Assembly: GCA_003170575.1 (NCBI GenBank)
Contig: PMZB01000169.1
Coordinates: forward strand, 1 to 5,656
Origin: Chlamydiia bacterium
Lineage (GTDB): Bacteria > Chlamydiota > Chlamydiia > Chlamydiales > FEN-1388
Length of the DNA: 5,656 nucleotides
Direction of reading: 5' to 3'
The position numbers and the translations under genes are program-made. Positions 1 through 5,438 of this stretch are shown in pieces (within the stretch, counting starts at the first letter, position 1; each line of letters begins with the position of its first letter). Below the pieces are notes generated by a model that worked only from the letters and a program-made list of their open reading frames with translations, ran no database searches and had not been told where the DNA came from.

Positions 1-264
1 TGTCTCTACCATTCCGCGAATGACCCACAGAGAGGATTTTTTTAAGTTTTCAATCGATTCATAATATGAATCATCGTCTTTCAGAACAGCAAAGATAGGG
101 AGGCATGTTACATTTATAGCTGACGCTATAATGCCAATAGCAGCTCGTGCTGGACCTGTCACATTAGATACACCAGGACAATATCCTGCTATCCGGAAAA
201 AATCAGACCAACCGGTGCCATCGTCAAAGATGCTATTTGTTTGACCTCGTGCTGCAGCTGCCAT
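1..264 (-). CDS. Unrecognised small protein with one hydrophobic segment, N-terminal 88 codons only
   Basis: The frame reads from an ATG at 264 down to base 1 without a stop, giving exactly 88 codons, and the gene continues beyond the window. The start is well supported by AAAGGAGG a few bases upstream. The protein begins MAAAARGQTNSIFDDGTGWS. Residues about 39-61 (ARAAIGIIASAINV, then CLPIFAVL) form a hydrophobic stretch that could be a membrane helix. A charged region follows (KDDDSYYESIENLKKSSLW), then VIRGMVET at the edge. There is no cleavable signal peptide at the extreme N-terminus. It lies 93 bases downstream of tRNA-His on the same strand. I do not recognise the family. A small membrane protein of lineage-specific type is the best description, and its function is unknown. 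That it is coding is fairly sure, from the ribosome site and the sensible composition. Confidence 0.72.
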   Translation of the reverse strand, partial: MAAAARGQTNSIFDDGTGWSDFFRIAGYCPGVSNVTGPARAAIGIIASAINVTCLPIFAVLKDDDSYYESIENLKKSSLWVIRGMVET

Positions 265-357
265 ACGTTTCCTCCTTTATTTCTAAATGCAAAAAAAGAG
301 CATGGATCTCACCTATGAGCATTCGATTAACAGCATTTAAAGAACGGGTAAAAAAAG

Positions 358-432
358 GGCGACCGACGGGGCTTGAACCCGCGACTTTTGGAACCACAAT
401 CCAACGCTCTAGCCAGCTGAGCTACGATCGCC
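358..432 (-). tRNA. trnH: tRNA-His (anticodon GTG)
   Basis: The minus strand folds as a complete cloverleaf. The acceptor stem GCGATCG pairs with CGGTCGC through one G-T wobble. The D stem is GCTC/GAGC, the anticodon stem TTGGA/TCCAA with loop TTGTGGT (anticodon GTG, histidine), and the T arm GCGGG-TTCAAGC-CCCGT. A G at 432 lies one base before the acceptor stem and can pair with a C discriminator at 358. This G-1:C73 pair is the identity mark of bacterial tRNA-His and confirms the assignment. The 3' CCA is not encoded, so it must be added after transcription. A run of seven T on the minus strand (350-356) follows the 3' end almost directly and may help end the transcript. Confidence 0.96.
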
Positions 433-448
433 ACGAGGATGGCTGTTA

Positions 449-478
449 ATGCTACTTAAGCTTGTTCATTTTAGTCAA
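449..478 (-). promoter_or_regulatory. Predicted housekeeping-sigma promoter of tRNA-His
   Basis: On the minus strand TTGACT (473-478) is separated by 18 bases from TAGCAT (449-454). These match the TTGACA and TATAAT consensus at five of six and four of six positions. Transcription would begin near 442, about ten bases before the mature 5' end of tRNA-His. The spacing and position fit a short-leader tRNA promoter. The call is by eye, with no expression evidence. Confidence 0.55.
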
Positions 479-564
479 TTATTCAAGTTGATGAAGATTC
501 TCTCTTCTCCCACGTGGAATAATGTGTTAAACTTCTATCTCTTTTCTGGAAGGAGTTTTCTCTT

Positions 565-1092
565 ATGCACCGATCCCAACTTCAGAGCATGCTCGCAAAG
601 TATCAGATTTCGTGTAGCGAAGATGAGGATATTTTGCGTGAAATTCAAGACTTTATTTTAAAAAATACCACCTGTTTTGAAAGAAGCCTGAGTATTGGGC
701 ACGTAACTGGTTCTGCTTGGGTGGTAGATGCAGCAAAGGCGTATACCCTCCTCACACACCACAGAAAGCTCAATAAATGGTTACAGCTAGGCGGTCACGC
801 AGATGGTGATTCAGATATCTATTCTGTTGCCTTGCGTGAGGCGCAAGAAGAAAGCGGCCTCAAGTCAATTATCCCCATATCCAAAGACATCTTTGATATT
901 GATATTCACTTGATTCCTGGAAATCCTCATTACCACTATGATGTTCGATTCATATTTCAGGCAGATCGGGAAGAGGCGCTAAAAATCAGCCATGAATCCA
1001 AAGATCTTGCCTGGATCCCTCTCCACAAGCTGGAGGATTTCTCAAATGAGCCATCAGTGCTTCGGTTGAGAGAAAAAACGAAATTATTGTAA
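565..1092 (+). CDS. Nudix hydrolase
   Basis: This is a 175-residue Nudix-fold protein, a family that hydrolyses a nucleoside diphosphate linked to another group using divalent metal; the substrate cannot be told here. The Nudix box spans residues 77-99 as G77-x5-S83-x7-REAQEESGL. The metal-binding core RE..EE.G (R91, E92, E95, E96, G98) is intact, but the first glutamate of the consensus is S83. The N-terminal helical part (1-40), then CFERSLSIGHVTGSAWVVD, WLQLGGHADGD and PHYHYDVRF (121-129) resemble the subgroup of short Nudix proteins with a GGHADGD-type box, as I recall it. The ATG at 565 has AAGGAG at 550-555, so the start is well placed. The length is normal for a single-domain Nudix protein. 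The next gene begins 14 bases later, suggesting co-transcription. No convincing promoter was found in 433-564. Confidence 0.9.
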   Translation: MHRSQLQSMLAKYQISCSEDEDILREIQDFILKNTTCFERSLSIGHVTGSAWVVDAAKAYTLLTHHRKLNKWLQLGGHADGDSDIYSVALREAQEESGLKSIIPISKDIFDIDIHLIPGNPHYHYDVRFIFQADREEALKISHESKDLAWIPLHKLEDFSNEPSVLRLREKTKLL

Positions 1093-1106
1093 ACATAGGA
1101 GATTGT

Positions 1107-1574
1107 ATGACAAATTCACCAATCGGTGGAGTGCCTGCTGCTCTAGGTACGTGCACAGGCTGCACGCCCAGTGGAGAATCGCCAGGAAACGTTTTTACTA
1201 CTAGTGGCGCCTGGTGCCAGAGACAGTGGAAGAACCTCACGGATCACCCTGTTGAAATAGCGAAAAACTTAGCCATTAATGTTCTCTGCGCCGCCCCTTT
1301 TTTCGTTGTAAACGTATTTTTCCCTAACATTGCTCCGGTTGTAGTCATTTCAATATTGGCTATCGCTCTCTTTGCACGAGAATCCTGCAGATGGGTCCTT
1401 CCACATGCATTTAATGGCTGGGCATCTACAGCGGCGTTTTTCTGTGTAAAAAATGTGTGTAGATTTGTCGCGAGCGGACATCCTGCATTCTTGAATGTAG
1501 CTCTCATCGACGCTGCTTTCTCATCTCTTGTATTTGTGGCGGCGTACCGTTACAGAGCGCTGGCATGCTTGTGA
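1107..1574 (+). CDS. Unrecognised four-helix membrane protein, possibly frameshifted at its 3' end
   Basis: This 155-residue product is not a family I recognise. The ATG follows TAGGAGA at good spacing and lies 14 bases after the Nudix stop, so the two are likely one operon. Residues 1-50 are polar and rich in Gly, Ser, Thr and Cys (GTCTGCTPSGESPGN), with no signal peptide. Four hydrophobic stretches follow: about 53-73, 75-91, 105-123 and 131-147. They form two pairs, the first pair parted only by a short turn near PNIAP and the two pairs by a charged, aromatic loop (RESCRWVLPHAFNGW). Closely spaced hydrophobic pairs are a general trait of chlamydial inclusion-membrane proteins, but that resemblance is weak evidence. 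The protein ends directly after the last helix at YRYRALACL. The +1 frame then stays open to 1692 with plausible hydrophilic sequence, so a one-base indel near 1560-1573 may have removed the natural tail. The opposite-strand reading frame here is a shadow. Confidence 0.68.
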   Translation: MTNSPIGGVPAALGTCTGCTPSGESPGNVFTTSGAWCQRQWKNLTDHPVEIAKNLAINVLCAAPFFVVNVFFPNIAPVVVISILAIALFARESCRWVLPHAFNGWASTAAFFCVKNVCRFVASGHPAFLNVALIDAAFSSLVFVAAYRYRALACL

Positions 1575-1692
1575 AATAAGTGATTTAGATGCGTTTCAGA
1601 AAACAAGAGCAGCTTTGATGAATGAGGTTGATAAAGCCCAATTTATACACATCTTAGTTCAAGAATCGTCTTTACCTTCGCCAACATCCTGA
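1573..1692 (+). pseudogene. Possible out-of-frame C-terminal tail of the preceding membrane-protein gene
   Basis: In the +1 frame relative to the 1107 gene, the sequence reads EISDLDAFQKTRAALMNE, then VDKAQFIHILVQESS, then LPSPTS and TGA at 1690. The stretch is hydrophilic, with an amphipathic helix-like part (DLDAFQKTRAALMNEVDKA), as expected for a cytosolic tail behind a last membrane helix. The frame is open back to 1501, so removing one base around 1560-1573 would join it to the upstream gene, giving a protein of about 195 residues. From H at 1648 onward it lies in the left arm of the palindrome and ends in the same HILVQESS-plus-six pattern as CysRS. Alternatives are a tiny separate reading frame from the ATG at 1618, or chance. 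No ribosome site precedes 1618. Confidence 0.35.
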
Positions 1693-1802
1693 CCTTTGCA
1701 TGCTGCTGTATCGCCCATAGTGCAATATGGGCTGCTTCGCAGCTTTGCAAATCTCAGGCGTTGTCATCGGTAAAGCTCGATTCTTGAACTAAGATGTGCA
1801 TA
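1645..1802. repeat. Long imperfect palindrome joining the convergent gene ends
   Basis: The arms are 1648-1719 and 1726-1798, around a six-base loop (GTGCAA, 1720-1725). The outermost 21 bases of each arm (1648-1668 and 1778-1798) are a perfect inverted repeat. Inward, shared blocks include TTTACC, CAAC, CCTGA, TTTGCA, GCTGC and GCCCATA, separated by short mismatches and one-base indels. By my hand alignment about 55 of 73 positions pair. The stop codon of cysS (1754-1756) and the TGA at 1690-1692 occupy mirrored positions. A small extra hairpin (GCTGC-TTC-GCAGC, 1731-1743) lies in the right half. RNA from either strand would fold into a long stem. The location between converging genes suits a two-way terminator, though no T-run follows the stem. 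An inserted palindromic element or an inverted duplication of one gene end are both possible origins. Confidence 0.85.
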
Positions 1803-3217
1803 CATCGACTGACGCGCTGACCTTGAGGCGTGTCTTCTACGAGGAAGCCTTTTTCCTTAAGAGAGTCGCGAAGAGTGTCGCTTTGTTTCCAGTTCTTTTG
1901 CTTGCGGGCAACCTCTCTTTGGTGGAGGAGAGTCTCGATCTCTTCTGGTATTCGCTCATCATCTGGCTGGAGTACTGCAAGCACAGAATCTACTTTTTCC
2001 ATGCATCTTTTCATGAGAAAGATGTCATGAGGGGAAGCTTTGTTTTCATCAAGGAGCGCATTGCCATGTCTTATAAAGTCAAAAAGGGCTGCAAGGGCTT
2101 CGCTTATATTGAGATCCGAGGCAAGAGCAGTGCAAAACATATCTTCAGTAGTATCTACAAGGGTATTTACCTTTGAAGATGCAGGTCCCGCTGTTCCATC
2201 CTGTAGCCGTGCATAAAAGTCTCGGATGCGCTTCACGCTTGTCGTTGCCCCTTCTACCCCTTGAAACGTGAAATTAAGCTGGGTGCGGTAATGGGTAGAG
2301 ATAAGAAAGTATCTGATGGAAGAGGGAATAAACCCTTTTGCAAGAAGGTCTCGCAAGGTGTAAAAGTTCCCTAAGCTTTTCGACATCTTTTTGTGATCCA
2401 CAAGAAGATGCTTTGCGTGGGCCCAGTGAAGGGCAAATATTTTGCCTGTAGCAGCTTCTGATTGGGCAATCTCATTTTCATGATGAGGGAAAATAAGATC
2501 TACCCCGCCTGCATGCAGGTCGATTGTATCTCCCAACAGATGTTTTGCCATGACAGAGCACTCGAGGTGCCATCCAGGACGGCCTTTTCCCCAGGGACTT
2601 TCCCAAAACACATCACCATCCCGTTCCTTGGAATAGGCTTTCCAGAGTACAAAGTCAGCAACCCCTTCCTTCTCATATTCATCTTTTGCAACCCTTCCTG
2701 AAGCGCCTTCGCGCAGGGTTGAAAGGTCAAGATGTGAGAGTTTTCCATACTCTTTGAACTTGGAGATGGCAAAATAGACGCTCCCTTCAGCATCGGTATA
2801 CGCAAAACCCTTCTTCAGCAACACCTCAACCATTTCTATCATCTGCTTAATATATTGAGTGGCCTCTGGATACTCCTCAGCACGTTCAATTCTTAAGGTA
2901 GCTAAATCCTGAAAAAAAGCTTCTTTAAATTGGTCTGTATAGCTTTTTAAGGGAATCTTTTTTGCTATCGCTCCGCGTATCGTTTTGTCGTCAATGTCAG
3001 TTAAGTTCATTACCTGAACCAGAGGGAAGCTAAACATCTCGAGCGTACGCCTGAGCACATCTTCGAACAGAAATGTCCGAAAGTTCCCAATATGCGAAAA
3101 GTCATAAATAGTAGGCCCGCACGTATACATGCGAATAGTTTTATTGTCAGAAGGGGTTATCTCTTTATCTTTGCGCGTTAGCGTGTTGTAAAGCCGAAGG
3201 GTGTATTTTTTCTGCAT
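1754..3217 (-). CDS. cysS: Cysteinyl-tRNA synthetase
   Basis: This class I aminoacyl-tRNA synthetase charges tRNA-Cys with cysteine using ATP in the cytosol. The catalytic Rossmann fold carries the HIGH motif as HIGN (residues 42-45, within TCGPTIYDFSHIGNFRT) and KMSKS at 277-281. The zinc ligands that confer cysteine specificity are all present, as judged by motif context with the E. coli enzyme: C33 (TCGPT), C220 (WHLECS), H245 and E249 (FPHHENE). The C-terminal helical and anticodon-binding part follows, closing with the usual family ending FLVEDTPQGQRVSR (458-471). The remaining residues CMHILVQESSFTDDNA (472-487) are an extension encoded by the right arm of the palindrome. The 487-residue length is slightly above the common 460-480. 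The ATG at 3217 has GAGGTAGG just upstream. The gene diverges from the coiled-coil protein gene across a 101-base gap; I saw no strong promoter for it there. The enzyme should be functional. Confidence 0.98.
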   Translation of the reverse strand: MQKKYTLRLYNTLTRKDKEITPSDNKTIRMYTCGPTIYDFSHIGNFRTFLFEDVLRRTLEMFSFPLVQVMNLTDIDDKTIRGAIAKKIPLKSYTDQFKEAFFQDLATLRIERAEEYPEATQYIKQMIEMVEVLLKKGFAYTDAEGSVYFAISKFKEYGKLSHLDLSTLREGASGRVAKDEYEKEGVADFVLWKAYSKERDGDVFWESPWGKGRPGWHLECSVMAKHLLGDTIDLHAGGVDLIFPHHENEIAQSEAATGKIFALHWAHAKHLLVDHKKMSKSLGNFYTLRDLLAKGFIPSSIRYFLISTHYRTQLNFTFQGVEGATTSVKRIRDFYARLQDGTAGPASSKVNTLVDTTEDMFCTALASDLNISEALAALFDFIRHGNALLDENKASPHDIFLMKRCMEKVDSVLAVLQPDDERIPEEIETLLHQREVARKQKNWKQSDTLRDSLKEKGFLVEDTPQGQRVSRCMHILVQESSFTDDNA

Positions 3218-3266
3218 ACCTACCTCATTTTGTCCCCAAGTATGCCTGATTCTTGAAAGAAAATCA

Positions 3267-3295
3267 TTGGAAGTTTAGTGGATTGTATTTATAAA
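3267..3295 (+). promoter_or_regulatory. Predicted housekeeping-sigma promoter of the coiled-coil gene pair
   Basis: TTGGAA (3267-3272) and TATAAA (3290-3295) are separated by 17 bases, the optimal distance for the housekeeping sigma factor. Each hexamer matches its consensus at four or five of six positions. A start near 3302 would leave a leader of about 17 bases before the ATG at 3319, which carries GAGG at 3310-3313. No comparable promoter is present in the 27 bases before the downstream paralogue, so both genes may depend on this one. Confidence 0.5.
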
Positions 3296-3298
3296 TCG

Positions 3299-3386
3299 AA
3301 TTTTACACCGAGGTTATTATGAGTGAGCCACTGAGCGGCTTGTCTAGTTCCACACAGCTTGTAGATCTTTATGACCAGGCGTCTAA
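3299..3386 (+). repeat. Leader and 5' coding segment duplicated at the downstream gene (copy 1)
   Basis: AATTTTACA (3299-3307) stands 20 bases before the ATG, followed by AGGTTAT and the start codon, exactly as at 5366 before the second gene. Inside the gene, 3353-3386 matches 5405-5438 with only two mismatches in 34 bases (the segment coding for QL-DLYDQAS). Conservation of the leader as well as the coding sequence points to a tandem duplication of the whole unit. Confidence 0.7.
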
Positions 3387-5358
3387 AAAAGGGTTGTTAG
3401 ACAAAAGGCCTGAGGCCCTCTTCCTGAAGATGGATAAAGAGAAATTGGCCCTGGAAGGAAGAGGCTTTCTCTCATGGTTGAAGCGAGTTGTGGTCGGAAG
3501 GCTTTTGTTCATAAGAGGTGATAAAGAGTACAACTTTTTTGAAAATTTAACCAAGTTTCAGCGCCTCATTGAAGGATCTTTGGGTGAGTTGCATACACAA
3601 AACATAGACTCAGAAAATGTTGAAAAGATAGAAAAGGTTATCTCAATCTATAACAACCTTTTGCTGAGCAAGAAAGAGAAGTCTCCGACGACGCGTTTCG
3701 ATCAATATATGAAAAAGGTCGGAATTCAAATTACTAGGGAAACGCCTCAAGAATTCTCTCCTCTTCGAGTGATCAACAAGATACCAGAAGCCCAGCAAGA
3801 TCCTGTGTTCAATTTTATACGAGCTAATCTCACGGCATCAAAAGAGGCGCTTCCATGTGCATTACAACTTTTGTTGCAAAGAAGTCCTCAGCTCCAATCC
3901 ATCTCTGATGCATACAAAAAGCTTCAGGATCGAGTAGAGGCATTAAACCTGTTTCATCTTGGCGATCCAAGATTTTTGAATGCTCAAGCTGTTTTAAGTG
4001 GCACTATGCAAAAAGGAGAAAAACCGCAGATAGTCAATGTAGACACAATGATCTCGCATCTTAATGGTGTCAAGGACTCCCTTGCTCCTATTGTAAAGGA
4101 AGTCTTTGAAAAAGAAGAGAAGGAAATAACAGAGCTTAAACTCAAGTTTACTGCCTTTCAAAAGGACATTGACGAGCAGAACACATTGGCAACAAAGGTG
4201 GGATATCTCGAAGTACTGCCATCAGTTCAAAACGCTGTGAACCCGGCTAATGAGTTGTTGCAAAAACATGATGAGGGCCAATTAAGAGACATAGTAGGGA
4301 AAATTGCTCAGCTCAAAAAAGAGACATCTGAAGTTGAGGAAAAGTTGAAAGGATTTAAGGAAGGTTTAAAGAAAACTTTAGGAAAGTCTATCTTAGCCAA
4401 GTGGGAGCATGTCAAGGACTTTAAAAGTAAGGGGCCAACTGCCGCAAAGGTTGCTGATGCATGGATTTCGAGCTTTAGAGAAACCATTCATGCTTTGCAG
4501 ACGGAGGGATTACAAGCAAAAGATAAAGCTATAAAAGTGTTGCAGGATAAAAGTGATGAGCAATTCGAGATTATGGTTATGGCCGAATTAGAAAAGCAGC
4601 AATTGGAGGTTGAGCAAGCGATTCAACCCCTCCTCATTTCTTATAAACCAGAAGGCTTGATAGGTGCAGTGATAGGTGCAACGATAGGTGCAGTGTTCAG
4701 AAAGATCGGAGGAGAAGACCCTGCGGTGACCAAAGCTAGAGCTGATTATTCCTATGGCATAACCAAATTGAAGGTTGAAGTGGATAAAGCTTTGACGTGG
4801 AATAAATTGCTGTCAAAAATGACTAAGAACAAGGGCCCTCAAGATGAAGGGGCCATTCAAAAAAAAATGAGTGTTTTACAAGGTGAGCTAAAAGAAAAGA
4901 AAACTTTACCTCATGAGAAAATTATTGAGTTATTTGAAGGCTACAAGAAAGTGGGGGAAATGAATATTGCTCTTCAAACAGCGCTCGAAACAAAAGGAAC
5001 GGCAATAGCTAATCTTGACGTGATGCAGAGAATTTTTGCCCTTCTCACAAGTTTACAGGAAGAGGTTGATGTCCTGAAACCTCTCACTGAAGGCGCTGAT
5101 CCGGCCTATAGCGCTGCATACGATGGATTGGAGGGCTATTGTACTAAATTATGGGAAGAGATCCTGCAGCGGCCATTAGAAGGGGCAAATGGATTAAAAG
5201 CAGAATTGGAACGGAAAAAAACTCTTCTTGACACACTTGTTCCCTCTCTTTGGACTACTTGGCAGCGAGATAACCCGGAAAAAGCAACGAAAAAGATTGA
5301 GGACTTTATGAAAAAGAGTACGCAATTAAAAAATCAAGATATGGCAACCATTATTTAG
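3319..5358 (+). CDS. Large helical, coiled-coil protein of unknown function (upstream copy of a tandem pair)
   Basis: This 679-residue protein is not a family I recognise. It is strongly charged (Lys and Glu rich) and helical almost throughout. The clearest heptad-like stretches are about 262-286 (KEEKEITELKLKFTAFQKD), 321-356 (IAQLKKETSEVEEKLKGF) and 413-435. Residues 53-66 hold a short hydrophobic patch (LKRVVVGRLLFI). Residues 446-460 form a glycine zipper, GLIGAVIGATIGAVF, with G449, G453 and G457 four apart, the only stretch likely to enter a membrane. There is no N-terminal signal peptide. The first 15 residues are Ser/Thr/Leu rich (MSEPLSGLSSSTQL), compatible with but not proof of type III export. 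The ATG at 3319 has GAGG five bases upstream and a good promoter at 3267-3295. The next gene encodes a paralogue and begins after 27 bases, so they probably form one transcript. A structural, scaffold or secreted effector role is conceivable, but the sequence shows none directly. Confidence 0.85.
   Translation: MSEPLSGLSSSTQLVDLYDQASKKGLLDKRPEALFLKMDKEKLALEGRGFLSWLKRVVVGRLLFIRGDKEYNFFENLTKFQRLIEGSLGELHTQNIDSENVEKIEKVISIYNNLLLSKKEKSPTTRFDQYMKKVGIQITRETPQEFSPLRVINKIPEAQQDPVFNFIRANLTASKEALPCALQLLLQRSPQLQSISDAYKKLQDRVEALNLFHLGDPRFLNAQAVLSGTMQKGEKPQIVNVDTMISHLNGVKDSLAPIVKEVFEKEEKEITELKLKFTAFQKDIDEQNTLATKVGYLEVLPSVQNAVNPANELLQKHDEGQLRDIVGKIAQLKKETSEVEEKLKGFKEGLKKTLGKSILAKWEHVKDFKSKGPTAAKVADAWISSFRETIHALQTEGLQAKDKAIKVLQDKSDEQFEIMVMAELEKQQLEVEQAIQPLLISYKPEGLIGAVIGATIGAVFRKIGGEDPAVTKARADYSYGITKLKVEVDKALTWNKLLSKMTKNKGPQDEGAIQKKMSVLQGELKEKKTLPHEKIIELFEGYKKVGEMNIALQTALETKGTAIANLDVMQRIFALLTSLQEEVDVLKPLTEGADPAYSAAYDGLEGYCTKLWEEILQRPLEGANGLKAELERKKTLLDTLVPSLWTTWQRDNPEKATKKIEDFMKKSTQLKNQDMATII
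4659..4694 (+). repeat. Three tandem 12-base units encoding a glycine zipper
   Basis: The unit GATAGGTGCAGT occurs three times head to tail (4659-4670, 4671-4682, 4683-4694). The middle copy ends in AC instead of GT. In frame it gives IGAV-IGAT-IGAV (residues 448-459), placing glycines every fourth residue on one helix face. Near-identity at the DNA level suggests recent expansion by slippage rather than old codon-by-codon evolution. Confidence 0.85.
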
Positions 5359-5365
5359 GAATTAA

Positions 5366-5438
5366 AATTTTACATTTAAGGTTATATGGGTTTGTCTTGT
5401 TCAGCACAGCTTTTAGATCTTTATGACCAGGCTTCTAA
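5366..5438 (+). repeat. Leader and 5' coding segment duplicated from the upstream gene (copy 2)
   Basis: This is the partner of the segment at 3299-3386: AATTTTACA at 5366-5374 at the same 20-base distance from the start codon, AGGTTAT before the ATG, and 5405-5438 matching 3353-3386 with two mismatches. The second copy lacks the first few codons of the upstream gene (SEPLS) and starts directly at the shared GLS residues. Confidence 0.7.

Noticed and set aside
237..449. 70-residue plus-strand reading frame containing GRPTGLEPATFGTT
   Set aside because: It is the antisense read-through of tRNA-His, a classic false protein, and it overlaps the start region of the minus-strand gene at 1-264.
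449..661. 70-residue plus-strand frame overlapping the Nudix start
   Set aside because: It has no ribosome site, a low-complexity composition, and overlaps the well-supported Nudix gene in another frame.
986..1507. Two minus-strand frames (986-1240 and 1244-1507) opposite the Nudix and membrane-protein genes
   Set aside because: They are shadows. The plus-strand genes have good ribosome sites and recognisable Nudix or membrane character, while these have neither.
1713..1732. Simple rho-independent terminator at the palindrome core (GCCCATA hairpin)
   Set aside because: No run of T follows the stem on either strand, so the standard intrinsic-terminator model does not fit, though the longer structure may still stop transcription.
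1645..1802. CRISPR array or insertion sequence
   Set aside because: There is only one inverted pair, no regularly spaced direct repeats, no transposase frame and no clear target-site duplication.
1796..2805. Several plus-strand and minus-strand frames within cysS
   Set aside because: cysS is unambiguous over this whole region with all catalytic motifs in frame; the others are out-of-frame shadows.
3218..3266. A promoter for cysS on the minus strand around CATACT (near 3240)
   Set aside because: No acceptable -35 hexamer stands at the right distance, so the match is too weak to list.
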